Shown here: positions 32,705 through 44,036 of the stretch, in pieces
How the letters are laid out: the number at the start of each line of letters is the position of its first letter
Position numbering within the stretch: position 1 is the first letter of the stretch
Origin: Sycobia sp. Sy_11
Taxonomy: Eukaryota > Arthropoda > Insecta > Hymenoptera > Epichrysomallidae
Direction of reading: 5' to 3'
DNA: 64,000 nt
Assembly (NCBI GenBank): GCA_018907035.1
Contig: JACCIC010000277.1
Span: forward strand, 329,001 to 393,000
Notes under the pieces: generated by a model
Databases searched by the model: none
Told to the model about the DNA's origin: nothing
The model's input: the letters and a program-made list of their open reading frames with translations, nothing else
Made by a program: the position numbers and the translations under genes

Positions 32705-33316
32705 TCGGGAATGAAGTAGGCAATGGTGTGATTCAAAAGTTTGATTTATTTCAGAGGAAATTGTGGAAAGCCCAGAAGTGTCTAGTGGGCTCGGTGAAAA
32801 AGAGGCAAATAGAAGAGTGGTTTTATGGGAGAGCTTGCGGCGGCGAAGAAGATGCTCCATATGCATCGGTCATGGAATGCTCGTATTTTTCTCGCAGTGC
32901 GCCGCGGTCTGCTCATCGATATCGAATCTTTTTCAGGGGAGTCACGAATAATTCTGCTAAGATTTTTAAAAGAAATTAGATAAGCTTTCTCAATGTTTGA
33001 TAATTTAGAAATTTTTACTTTTTTTATTTATATCAAATATCGTATAATGTATGTTTGGCTTACATCATAATAAAATAAAGTATTTATATTAAATAATGAA
33101 TTAATTGATTTTAACTACATTAGCAAATGTATTTTATATTTAATAATAAAAATACTTTAATGTTCATATTATCTAATACACTTAAACAGGTTCGTTTTAC
33201 ATAAGTATTTAGAAAATAGTTTATTTTCAAACTTGCAATGAACTAAAAAAATTTCACAAAAATTCTTTCTACGTATAATGGAGAAAATATACGTCTTAAT
33301 TACTCTACAATAGAAT
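32702..33316. other. Intergenic DNA
   Basis: The first 250 bp are moderately GC-rich, with a frame ending near 32979, but it is read through from the (CT)n run and shows no domain. The remainder is AT-rich. Confidence 0.45.
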
Positions 33317-34236
33317 TTAACCTTTAAAGAGCCGCGTTTTGAGATTTCGAAACCACCTTTCAAAGTGCCCAAATTCATATCTTGTACCATCCATCAACTA
33401 TATACAATGATCCTATCATGGACCGAGCCGATGTATCATCGGCTCTCCGGCCTTGGAGGGTCATGAAAAATTTTTAGTTCGGTAAAATACGAATAAAATC
33501 ATATTCTCAGGTTTTGAGATGTGGTGCATCCAAATCTAGAGTCTGATCGGTTATAACTGTTCATAATCACGGTCATTCGAGGTCAGACAAGGACACTTCA
33601 AGGTCAAATACAGAAATTTTATATATATTTCGCCACGTAGCGGTCGAGAGTTGAATTAGCCTCTCTTACGCGTCGATGGTTGCCTATATGCAGGTGTTCT
33701 ATAAGTGACTTATGTCACTTATATTATATTATTTCTTCTAGAATAAATTTCTAATTATAATTGTACGATCTAAATTATGATCTAAATATTTCTGTAATTT
33801 TACTGGTAAACTACTTTCACGAGAATAGATTCAGAAATTTATCTGAATAATGATATTGACAGAAATGCAATTGGTTAAACGAGAAAATTCGGTGTCAAGC
33901 GCTCTCAAAATCTAAAAACCAATTTTAAATATTTCCCTTGGTATATTCTCAACCTGACCTTAGAGAAATCTTCATCTCTCTTTTTATTTGAGGTCAAAAT
34001 GACATAAAATCCGAACTCAGTAACTCTAAAAACATAAAGATATATCTTTTGCAATGATTAAAAGCATATTGCTAGGTTTGACCTTCAAATGACCTTCATT
34101 GACCTTCACTGTGAAGTGATAAGGTCAAACCAACTTCAGATACGAACTTAGCGTATCAATTTACTTAAGGATAAAGAGGTATCCTAGCATTATGTTTTGA
34201 GCCGATATTTCGGCTTCCCGGCCCTTTAAAGGTTAA
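33317..34236. mobile_element. Non-autonomous piggyBac-like element, 0.9 kb, TTAA-flanked
   Basis: TTAA at 33317-33320 and 34233-34236 flank inverted ends CCTTTAAAGAGCCG (left) and, read inward from the right, CCTTTAAAGGGCCGG. Subterminal palindromes occur at both sides: GAGCCGATG-TAT-CATCGGCTC (33425-33445) and GAGCCGATATTTCGGCTT near the right end. The 140-bp MITE at 24.7 kb has the same layout. There is no transposase frame. The interior holds a cluster of AGGTCA/TGACCT motifs, listed separately. Confidence 0.82.
34079..34137. promoter_or_regulatory. Cluster of nuclear-receptor-type half-sites
   Basis: TGACCTTCA occurs three times, at 34079, 34090 and 34100, about one helical turn apart. 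AAGGTCA follows in the opposite orientation at 34131-34137. GGTTTGACCTT and AAGGTCAAACC at its edges form an 11-bp inverted repeat. Further half-sites lie at 33580-33585, 33598-33606 (TCAAGGTCA), 33955-33960 and 33991-33996. TCAAGGTCA is the known FTZ-F1/SF-1/ERR-type monomer site. Binding is inferred, not shown. Confidence 0.4.
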
Positions 34237-34260
34237 TCGTACTCTATTCTATTCAATACC

Positions 34261-34430
34261 ATTAATACATATTTTGATCGGTCTTACAGTTTATACAATT
34301 CAGATTCTACAGAGGCAATTATAAACAAGAACAGTCTGGCAGTCGTTATATTAGTGTAGTATATTATTGTATGAACACTGTAAGATCGATAATAATATTT
34401 AATAATTTAATTAATAACAGTCGAAATAAG
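34261..34430. repeat. Penelope-like element end fragment
   Basis: AGATTCTACAGAGG, ACAGTCTGGCAGTC and ACTGTAAGATCGATAATAAT, then ATTTAATAATTTAATTAA, match the right end of the inverted element at 43.6-45.3 kb (CAGATTCTATTGG, ACAGTCTGACTGTCAG, ACTGTAAGACCGATAAAAAT). The left edge GATCGGTCTTACAGT is the same end in inverted orientation, so two end copies lie head-to-head in 170 bp. Confidence 0.65.
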
Positions 34431-36777
34431 TGCAATTTATAATTATTCAATACCAAAATAGAAAATTCATTCACACGTAAAAAATGAAACGTACCAGAAA
34501 GAGCTTGCGTGAGCAAAGGTGTATTGTTGTTTGGAGTGAGCTGCCCATTGGTTAGATCCACTGAAACATAAAATTTTGATCAGAATAATTGCTAATCTTT
34601 ATACTTCCTCTTTTTCCCGAGCAATGCCGTTTTAATTCATTATAGCACTGTAAAACATTATTAATCAATATATCATTAAACTTAAAAGAAAATGTGTAAA
34701 AATATAGATTGGAAATAAAATAATATAAAAAGAAAAAAATATAAATGTAACCACAAGAATAACAGAAAATATATTCAGAACTGTCCAATGTGTTGTGGAA
34801 TAATTTTATGTAGATTCTTTTCATATAGTTTCTGTGCAATACATCTTTTATATACTCCAAGCTAAATGAGAAACAAATTCTTCAGACTTTATCGAAACTG
34901 ATAAAACCTTTGCATTCAAAGCCTGTGCGATTCAACAATGAGTTAGTGATAGCAAATAAATTACTTAACATTATGCTTTGCCCAGGCATAAAATTATACC
35001 ATCAATCTCCCAGTATAAATATGTGCTTAGTGATAAAGGAGGGGTTAATCAACAAATAGTCGATTTAATATTTTACAAACCAAGACATATTTATCTATTT
35101 CAACATACAAGTATAAGGAATGTTCGGCGCTGTACGTTTTTTACTAACCTCGATCCTTTGAATTTAGCGTATGGCTAGTTCAAATACATGCAAACCTTGT
35201 TACCATTCTTTAGGAATAGACCGTCAGTACTCCTGGTATTGATAAAGAACAGTGAAATTGTTAAAGTGTGATAGATAAAGATAAACTTAAAGTACAGTGA
35301 AAGAACCATTTCATATTAATGTATGATTATATGTATTTACAGAGTAAAGAATTTTAAAGAAATGAATTGAAATACACCTACAAAGCGCAATAGCAATAGT
35401 ATACAATACAATATATGGCACGTTAGTATTCATAAAAATTATGATATAAAATTAAAATAAAACAAGAATTCGGATTTAGCATTTGTATTTGCAATATGAT
35501 TAATCTAAATCATTGGATTGACATAGAAATATAATGAAAACTTTGCAAGAAGTATTAAAATATAATCTCTCTCATGAGGAAATTAAATAACATTAGACTA
35601 ATAATTTTGGTTGAAAATAATAACGGAGGTTCATTGAATTTTAATGGGTCCATTCTAAATTAATTGATTAGCTCATAAAGTGTTGTGAAATCAAAATTTC
35701 GCAATGGAAATACTGATCAGCTTGATCGACAAGCATTCAATTTAGTATTCCATGCAATATGTAGAAATTAAAAATTAATTTCTCTATTGTATTTCATAAA
35801 TATTGAGTGACCCTATAAAGCTATAATATTTGTAAAAGCTAATAAATTTGCAGGAACATCTAGAAAATTATTGTAATAGAAATTTCAAATGGTGTTAAGT
35901 GTGTAGTACTGTATATCTAGATTATGTATCGATTTATAACTGTCTTTTCTCTATCCTCCTTATCTCTCTCTCTCTCTCTCTCCCTCTCTCATTCTTACTT
36001 CCTTTCTTGTTCTCTCTTTCCATTTTATATTACGACATTAATATTGTGATTGTACATCTCTGTAATTTTATTGCCGAAGTGCTGATCCATATATAATAAG
36101 TCTCATACGCTACTTAACAGAAATAATTTATCATCGAGTCTATAGAAGTTCGAAATTGAATATTACAGTCACCCTCACCGTTTTAATAATCAGCATATTT
36201 TTTTTACAGTAAATGTAGTAAGTGATGGTTGGAGCCCAATAAATTAGATGTTATCTATAAAAAGATTGTCAAAATGAGAATTTGAAAAATTGCGTTCTCA
36301 GTAGAGTAGAAATATGACAATGATAGTAGCATAAAACGTAATATAAGATTTTCGTAAATGTAGAAACATTTCGTTCATGACATCGCTAGACATCTTCAAG
36401 TACTAGAGCTTGCCGAATGCGTAAATAACGTCTTTTGGCGACCCATCTCTAAGATTCTTACTGACTATTAAAGATATCATTTATATAATTCATACAGAAT
36501 TAATTTTGCGAGTCGTTGATGCATTGGATCGTACTCAATATATAGAATATTTTTAAATTTATGTAATTTACGTTACAACGAAAACTGAATCAGGAGAATG
36601 AAATGATAGGATTGTTTCGTGTATATATTGAAAAGCGTTAAAAGATATGAATAGAATATGAACAGACAAGATGGATAAATAAGAGGCGAGAAGAGCGACA
36701 GATAGACAGATATGAGAAGGAGAGATGTAAACCAAGAGTTCATTTAATTCGAGCACTCATATCTCTCTCCTCTTTTT

Positions 36778-36780
<3 letters not shown>
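34431..36780. other. AT-rich intergenic DNA
   Basis: About 2.3 kb with no recognised gene. A short (CT)n patch lies near 35962-35990. Small open frames have no motif. Confidence 0.5.

Positions 36781-36840
<60 letters not shown>
36781..36840. repeat. (CT)n microsatellite
   Basis: About 60 bp of TC repeats, followed by more CT-rich sequence to about 36930. Confidence 0.97.
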
Positions 36841-36842
<2 letters not shown>

Positions 36843-37315
36843 TCATTCTCCCACTCTGTATCTATCTATCTCACACACTCTCACATATTCTCTCTCCCTC
36901 TCTCTCTCATTCACTTTCACATTCTTTCTCTCTTTTTATTACATCTTTCTTTATCCACCATTTTCTGTTATTTTCCTTTATTTTTCCTAGATAGGTAGCT
37001 TAAGCTCACACCTTGAAGGTAGTGGAAATACCTGACAAAAAATGCAGGAAACTTCGTGAAAACGAGGATGAGAGAGAGAGACAGAGAGAGAGAAGCAGAA
37101 AGTCTCGCGTTCTTGTTATGATAGTGTAGTCAACAAATATTTTTATTGCAAAATCTTTTCAAATTTAACGACATTAACAACTATGGAAGCTCTACATTCA
37201 TTCCTTGCTTTTGCTCTTTTCCTGATTCTTTAACTTCTGTTGCATTCGGGAAACGCTTAAGCTTGAAAACAACGAGCAACAAAGAATTCGAAATTCTGAT
37301 AGGTGTGCCTGTCTA
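36841..37315. other. CT-rich then AT-rich intergenic DNA
   Basis: Pyrimidine-rich low complexity to about 36970, then an AGAGAG patch near 37073-37093. No gene. Confidence 0.5.
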
Positions 37316-37530
37316 TATACACGGGGTCCCAGATATAACTGCTCATATTAGCGGCATGGTATCGGGAAGGAAAAGTTATGTGTAAATATTAATATTCATT
37401 TTGGTCAATTGTTAATAGTTTTTGCAGTACGGGCCAATGTCTGTGAGCCAATCAGGGCTTAGAGAAGTGGGTCACTGCCCGCTAGCGAGGAAGAAGGAGA
37501 TCGAGAGGAAATGAAGGAAAACTACGCAAA
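37316..37530 (+). repeat. Unclassified repeat shared with 30.24 kb
   Basis: GTCCCAGATATAACTGCTCA...GGTATCGGGAAGGAAAA matches the reverse strand at 30.3 kb. This copy has an extra segment (about 37412-37488) containing a CCAAT-type AGCCAATCAGGGC before similarity resumes at GAAGGAGATCGAGAGGAAAT. It abuts the fold-back element that starts at 37577. Confidence 0.6.
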
Positions 37531-37576
37531 GTCTACCGAATACGGCAAAGAACAGTAAATGTTATTTTTCCTGTCC

Positions 37577-38388
37577 ATTGTCAACGCTCATCTAACTGCT
37601 TGGATATACGGACTTATTGACGAAGCGACGTTTACACGTCTTGTGAATAAAGATTATCTGTCTTCGTCTACAATGGTTCCTTCCCATATTTTTTGTCAAG
37701 CTACCCTTTTTTATAAGAGCCCACTGCACTGTATTGGAAATAATGAAGAATAGGTGGATGTTTCGCTGACGTGGACGAACTGACGCGAGCGCGCACGTGT
37801 GCTTTATAAACACAAATGTGTAATTGAATTTTCGAAAAGTTACAAATATTGAAAAATAGATATTTGATAATCACATTCAAAACTATCATAAATACTGATT
37901 GCAAGCAACTTTGAATGGTAAAAATCGGATCATTTGGGCTCGAGTTACGTATAAAATCGTATAAAATAATTATGAAGGTTTGCATGAGCCCTGTAAGATC
38001 ATTTTGTCCGATTTTTATCAATAAAATTTCCTTGCAGCCAGTATTTTTATCAGTTTTGAATGTGATTATTAAATATCTATTTTATAATCTTTGTAGCATT
38101 TCGAAAATTCAGTTGCACATTTGTTTTTATAAAACACACGTGTACGTTCGCTGTCAGTTTATCTGCGCCAGCGACTATACCGATTTTCTCGCGGGCCGAG
38201 AGCAAACATCCGCCTTTTCTTCATTATTTCCAATGCAGTGCAGTGGACTATTATAATAAAGAGTATCTTGACAAAAAATATTAGAAGGGACCGTTGTAGA
38301 CGAAGAAAGATCATCTTTATTTTCAAGGCGCACGAACGTCGCTTCGTCAATGCGCCAATATATCCAAGCAGTTATGCGAGCATTGGCA

Positions 38389-38390
<2 letters not shown>
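37577..38390. mobile_element. Fold-back (long inverted repeat) element
   Basis: The two halves are reverse complements along almost their whole length. Left ATTGTCAACGCTCATCTAAC pairs with right ATTGCCAATGCTCGCATAAC (- strand). CTGCTTGGATATA, TTGACGAAGCGACGTT, TTTTTTGTCAAG, TTGGAAATAATGAAGAA and TATAAAATCGTATAAAATAATTA-type blocks recur in mirror order. Arms are about 400 bp and the centre lies near 37975. Both arms encode similar frames containing VLNVIIKYLF and SKIQLHIC, but these are mirror images of one DNA sequence. No transposase is recognised. Confidence 0.8.
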
Positions 38391-38445
<55 letters not shown>

Positions 38446-38452
38446 GAGAGGG
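38391..38452. repeat. Compound (TA)n(GA)n microsatellite
   Basis: TA repeats switch to GA repeats at about 38416. It touches the right end of the fold-back element. Confidence 0.96.
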
Positions 38453-41400
38453 AGAGGAAGAGATACTGTTGTTACTGATGTCAAAACAGATTTAAACTTT
38501 TAATAAATTTTATATTTTGATCATTGATAAAAATAATGGGGTAAATATTTGAATTGTATATGTATAAGTAAACAACTGTTAACATTTATAATAAGAAATA
38601 TATTTCTTGACCCTGTGAACAACACATTGGACTTCAATTATATATATTCACTAAGAAATTAAAACTGAATTTCCAACAAAATTTAAACGTAAAAATAAAG
38701 TAATAAGAATCAATCGAATTATTGAATATATTGTTCTTTATATTGCACTACTTATCGATACTCATATATAACAGTTATGTTAATCAAGAAATTAAATAAT
38801 TATTACTAGGTTAAATAATCTATTCTACACGTCAAACTCACCATGTGAATATCCTTCTTCGATGCTAAATTATTTCACTAGTACTATTTAGTTTAATATA
38901 TTAAGAGTGTCATTTGATCAATTCTATAGCAAAATATTGAATACATTACTATGTCTATTTTTAATAAAACATATGTACATACCATTTACTATATAATAAT
39001 AAAATACTTGAACGCGTAATATCGAAATATTTTAAGTCTTATTATCTATAATTAGTTCGTATAAAGGTGCACACAGGATACTCAATTAAGAAAATAAAAT
39101 AAATTATTCGTGTGAAGTATTGCATCTATCTACATTCGGAAGCTATATTTATAAACTATTCTACGAAAATTAATTAGAAGGCTAACTATATTTCTAAACG
39201 TCACTATAGACTCGATAACCTCTCCAAATTAAAAAGCATATTCTTCTATTAAAATATATTAAATTAAAAAATATGAAATTTTTCATATTTCATTTCGTTA
39301 ATAAAATAAAATAATGACTATCGATATTTTAGTTAATATATTATATCATAAAGACTGTGAGACTGATAAAAGTATTTATTAATTTAATTAAAAACAGCCG
39401 ATATACATTAAAAATTTGGAGAAAATATACTTACTGTTTTTGTGTCGTCACTAATTTGATGCTTAATTACTACTGTTTATTTAATATTCATTATTAAATA
39501 TAATGATAATAAACATAATATAATATTAAAAAATAGGCTATTCTAGAATTCAATTAATTATCTAATACGCCGATACGTATGTTACGGATGATGATCTCTA
39601 ATTACATTTTATTCTACCTTTTGTAAGTGAAATTGCTCTTATCTACTTTCAAAAAATAATGTAAGTTAAGTAAGAATGAGTATATACGAATATTGTGTCA
39701 AAAATCGTGCTACTGTCACGTTTCTACGGCAGAAATAAAGACTATTTTCAGCTTCCTTCAAATAAATAATAATAATACCAACAATAATTGGCAACCTACA
39801 TCGGACCACAAACGTTCTTCTCACCGCAGGACGATTCCAGAGATATCAAGCAAGGGGGTATTATGCATCAGATTTACAGTATGCGGGAGTAAACACAATC
39901 TAGATCTACTATAGATAGATTTATATTCAGGTCTTCTGCTTGGAATTTCAATTCACTAAACATTATTTAGTACAGGGGTAATAATACGATTTGGTATCCA
40001 GCATTTAAGTGCGATTCTTGAATGCTAATATTATTATCAAAAGAGATAAAATATTTTGTAACATAAAATAAAACAGCTTAGTGAATTTATTAATTCTTCA
40101 AGTATTTTTTCCTAATAAAAAAATGCGCACGGGTAATGCAAGTTTTATTCAACTTGGAATCATGCCGCACATAAATTCATCCTAACAATTTAGTTCGATA
40201 AGTTCCCTTGCTTCTTACTCTACGACAGTGATACTTTCTTTTTCTCAATAAATCGTCCCGCGGATGAAATACTATGTTCTATATATTTATGTGGATAAAC
40301 AATAAATAGAGTCTAAACGATGACGTTTCTAAGAGATATTAGAGTTAGGTACATGATAGATTACTCGCCCCAATATCAGATAGCTTCTTCGTAGTCTAGG
40401 CCATTCCTTTTGGTTAAGATTTTCATCTGGTTGAGTGCTTCTCTTCTTGGTTTACGACACTCAGAATGAAGTTTCATTTTTTTTGTTCATTTTATTTCTT
40501 TTGTTTAAAGGAATTTTGGGAATATATAGAAACATAACCCATAGACTTAGTGAAACGAATGTTGCATCCATCTACTAAGTTTAGAATTTGAAAATCTGTA
40601 GGACCAAATTCATCTCGCTAATTCTCAGAACTGTATATATTCGTTACACAATGTTTAACTAAGATTGTTGTGAAATTAAACAGAATGGATAACTTGAATA
40701 TTAATTGACAATATTGTATACAACGAAACGGTCAAAATATACAGGGACAAATTATTATTCGAAAAACTTTTTCATCTCATAACGAGCTATAGGTTGAATA
40801 AAGGTACATTTTTACAGATAAATGGATAGTTTCCACTAGAACTCAATAACTATTACATATTATTTAATAATATTGGATCAGAATTCGTATTTTTTTTACA
40901 AAATTAGCCAAGAAATATTTCGAAACGTACAAGAATTAACAATGCAGTAATTACTTATTTTTTCAAATTTTTAAAATCTTTTTATAGGATAAAATTCGAT
41001 TTAATTTAACTATATTAAAGTTCTAGTGAAAACTAATACATAATATGAACTGTGAAGTAAGCGCTTACTGATGTAGGTTTACGATTCACTATGAGCTTGG
41101 CAATCAGTCAACATCATTATATTATAATTGTATAGAATTGAGAAATAGAACGTAATAATTTTTCCTCAAAATTTATTTTCTTTGTTTCGCCTGTACGTTC
41201 TATTTCTGATAATCTATTTGATGTGTAATGAAAGTTTAGATAATAACATTAAGTAATCCTAACAATATATATGGAAATACTTTGTACCATATATGTAATC
41301 CTCCTTTAGTTGGCAAAGAACATTTATTATCGCATCTTTTATGATCGGTGAGTTACAAATGAACCTAAACAAGAGGAAAGGCAATGATAGGATAGCTAAG

Positions 41401-41503
41401 AAATTTGGTTGTTTTGTCAAAATAACTTTAATGCTTTTCGCGGAACTAGTTCCTGAGAAATAAATGCCAGTCTGAGTTAATAGTGTATATATAAAAAGAA
41501 ATT
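38453..41503. other. AT-rich intergenic DNA
   Basis: Three kilobases of AT-rich sequence with no gene recognised. One embedded piece, 39322-39405, is a Penelope-like end and is listed separately. Confidence 0.5.
39322..39405 (+). repeat. Penelope-like element end fragment
   Basis: ATTTTAGTTAATATATTATA, ATAAAGACTGTGAGACTGAT and AAAAGTATTTATTAATTTAA correspond to the terminal 80 bp of the right arm at 45205-45286. Confidence 0.6.
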
Positions 41504-42691
41504 CCCGTGTAGAAATTTATTCTCGAATCTAACTAGTATCGGGTGAGTTTTCCTTATCAAATGTTCGAACCCAGAAGGGAAATCTAGTCTGATCCTAGTT
41601 CCCATTTGCCCCACTTTTAATAGCATTTTTAATAGGGAACGAGCTTAGATTTTGGTAGGTATACCAAGCTAGAAACTAGACTGATTCTAGTCAGAAAATC
41701 TAGAAATTAAGCCAATAATAAATTATTCTAATTTTGTTTCCTCTATTAAGTCAATAATTTTTTGACTCTTTAATATTTATTTATTTAAAATAAAAAAATA
41801 TATTTACGTATATAGGTGACGCATACCATTTAATTAGCATTCATAAATTATTTTCTATATGACTATTACGTATTACGATTTACAATAACAATTAATAATT
41901 ATTAATATATTTTTTATACACTAATTATTGTAAATTTTAATGTTAAACACCTCTGCTGAACACATATAATATTTTATTCGATGAAAAAAATTCCGACCTC
42001 CGCTGAGTATCGAACCCCCACGACCCTACGATTCGCAAGCTAACGCATTATGCACTATGCTAAAACGCAATGTGGGATTACTATATTATAGTTTGCATAT
42101 GACCGTAAAGCACTTAAGATAATATAATAATTTTATAAACACAAGATAAAACATACATAGGAAATCAATTTTTTAAATTCTTTCTTATGTTGGAAAGATC
42201 TGCGGGTGTTTATATACTATATATATAATATTTAATTTTCGTACACATAAGGTCTTGATTAGAAAAGACGTCGTTCTTTCCAATATTAGAAAAAATTGAG
42301 GAAATCTAACTAGAATTCAAATAGAAAGTCTAACCATTTCCTGAATTCTCCTACTTGGCAGATTCCGCCTAGAAAAACGCTATTCTTTCCAAAATAGGGA
42401 GAAGTTAAGGAAATCTGACTAGATCCAAAATAGAAAGCCTGATCATTTCCTTAAGTTTTCTACTTGTAAAATTTTGACTAGTGGAAACACGTATTTCTTT
42501 CTAACATCAATAAAAGATAAGGAAATCTGAATAAATTCGAGAAAGTAATAATTAATATAAGATGATTATTAGATGATCGAAGGGAAATCTAACTCGGATC
42601 TGGCGAGATTTAGCTACATGAGGAAATCATCAGTAAAACTGACTAGGATCCAGCCCGAACTAGGGATATACCGAGTATATTTCTGCACGGG
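41504..42691 (+). mobile_element. CCCGTG-ended element, copy 1 (1.19 kb)
   Basis: Begins CCCGTGTAGAAAT and ends ATTTCTGCACGGG, giving 13-bp inverted ends with one mismatch. It is flanked by TT on both sides, suggesting a 2-bp target duplication. It aligns along its length with 61048-62249. Both ends are studded with variants of CTGACTAGNATC/CTAACTAGAATC. The centre carries a tRNA-like sequence on the - strand. No transposase frame is present. The superfamily is unknown. Confidence 0.85.
41994..42069 (-). other. tRNA-like sequence inside CCCGTG element, copy 1
   Basis: On the - strand: GCGTTTTAGCATAGTGCAT, then AATGCGTTAGCTTGCGAATC and GGGTTCGATACTCAGCGG. TAGCATAGTG fits a pol III A box and GGGTTCGATACTC a B box, at tRNA-like spacing. 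The acceptor ends do not pair, so this is a tRNA pseudogene or SINE head and not a functional tRNA. Confidence 0.6.
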
Positions 42692-43590
42692 TTGTTCGTA
42701 AAAAAAGTGTTATGTACAAAAATGCTTGCGCTTTTGGAATCGACCGTAGAAAAATCGATTTCACAGTCCAGCTGCTTCGACGATATGTCCCGAAATGAAA
42801 AAGAAGACTGTATAAAGAATGGGTGAAGGAAGAATTCCCGTTTTGCTCTATCAGTGTTGGATCCGTAATTGTGTACGATTACAATAGATAAAAGAAGGGT
42901 CAGCGTAAAGAAAATTTACTAAAGGTTATTTGAGTTTGAAGAGAGTTACATAACTACTAACTTTTACATGTTACAGGGCTTTGAGCATAATGTGTAGCGA
43001 GCTTATTGTTTAATATTTTTGACTTTTCATTACTATAGTGACAAATAAATGGAAAAGTCTTAAGAACTAAATGATCGAATGAACTTTTTAAATTTGCGAC
43101 TAGAGTTCGAAATATAAAGACGATTTTTTGAGACAAAATTTCGTATATAATTGGACTGTAATATGTCGAAAATATGTTTAGCCTAACAAAACTCATTCGA
43201 GGAGCAGAGTACATAAATTCCTTTGAGGATTTGGTTTTATAAATGGTAATAATGAAATATGTATCAATTAAAATACTTATCGAACAAAAATAATATGGCA
43301 TAAAAGAAATCGAGGAAGAAAGATAATTTTTACTATTAAGTTGGAATTGATAGCGATACTTCAAGAAAATTCTATTCTGCGATGGAAGAAACGTTATACA
43401 ATAAATACTATTATTTGATGAACTATAATAAAATCTCTTAAAAATTCGTTTATGTTTAAATAAAATAAACCAAACTGTTCTCAACGATTTGTAAAAATTA
43501 CTTCATGAAGATTCCCCGTATTTAATTTAATAGTTTAAATTAATTTTTAAGTTTTAAAATTAAAAATTGTACTTATGTCGACTGTTCTGA
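42692..43590. other. AT-rich intergenic DNA with one long - strand open frame
   Basis: Between 42957 and 43484 the - strand stays open for 175 codons, long for AT-rich DNA. The peptide is Ser/Tyr/Ile/Phe-rich with no recognisable domain. I do not call a gene, because codon content looks like unconstrained AT-rich sequence and there is no start context, splice evidence or repeat. Confidence 0.35.
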
Positions 43591-44036
43591 ATTAAATTAA
43601 TAAATATTTTTATCGGTCTTACAGTCTTTATAATGTCATATATTAGCTAAAATAATAACAGTCAGACAGTCCTTGCTTATGATCACCCCCGTAGAATCTG
43701 AAATAAAACTTATTACTACAATAAATTAGACCAGAAAATTAAAAAAAAAATTAAATTAAATTAATAATAAAATATAAAATAAAAATAAAAATAAAAATAA
43801 AATAAAATAAAAATACAATAATAAGTAAAATACTTATTCTATGTTAGTAAAGGACAACCTGACTGCCCCCACCACCTTAAATTTAGGAGTCCCTTCTTAC
43901 GACGTTTGAAACCGCTACGGTTCAGCCTCAGGAACTAAATTAAATTGAAAAAACCCAGCATGATACTTTATATACCCCATCCCCACTCTAAATTTATTAG
44001 TATAACATTTATAGGACCCCCCTTTTTTCTTTAACT

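Noticed and set aside
37915..38256. 113-codon open frame and its - strand counterpart at 37701-38021
   Set aside because: They resemble each other only because they lie in mirror-image arms of one palindrome. No domain is recognisable.
40370..40470. Retrotransposon RT remnant on the - strand near TKRNGLDYEE
   Set aside because: A single short peptide with no second supporting motif and several stops nearby.
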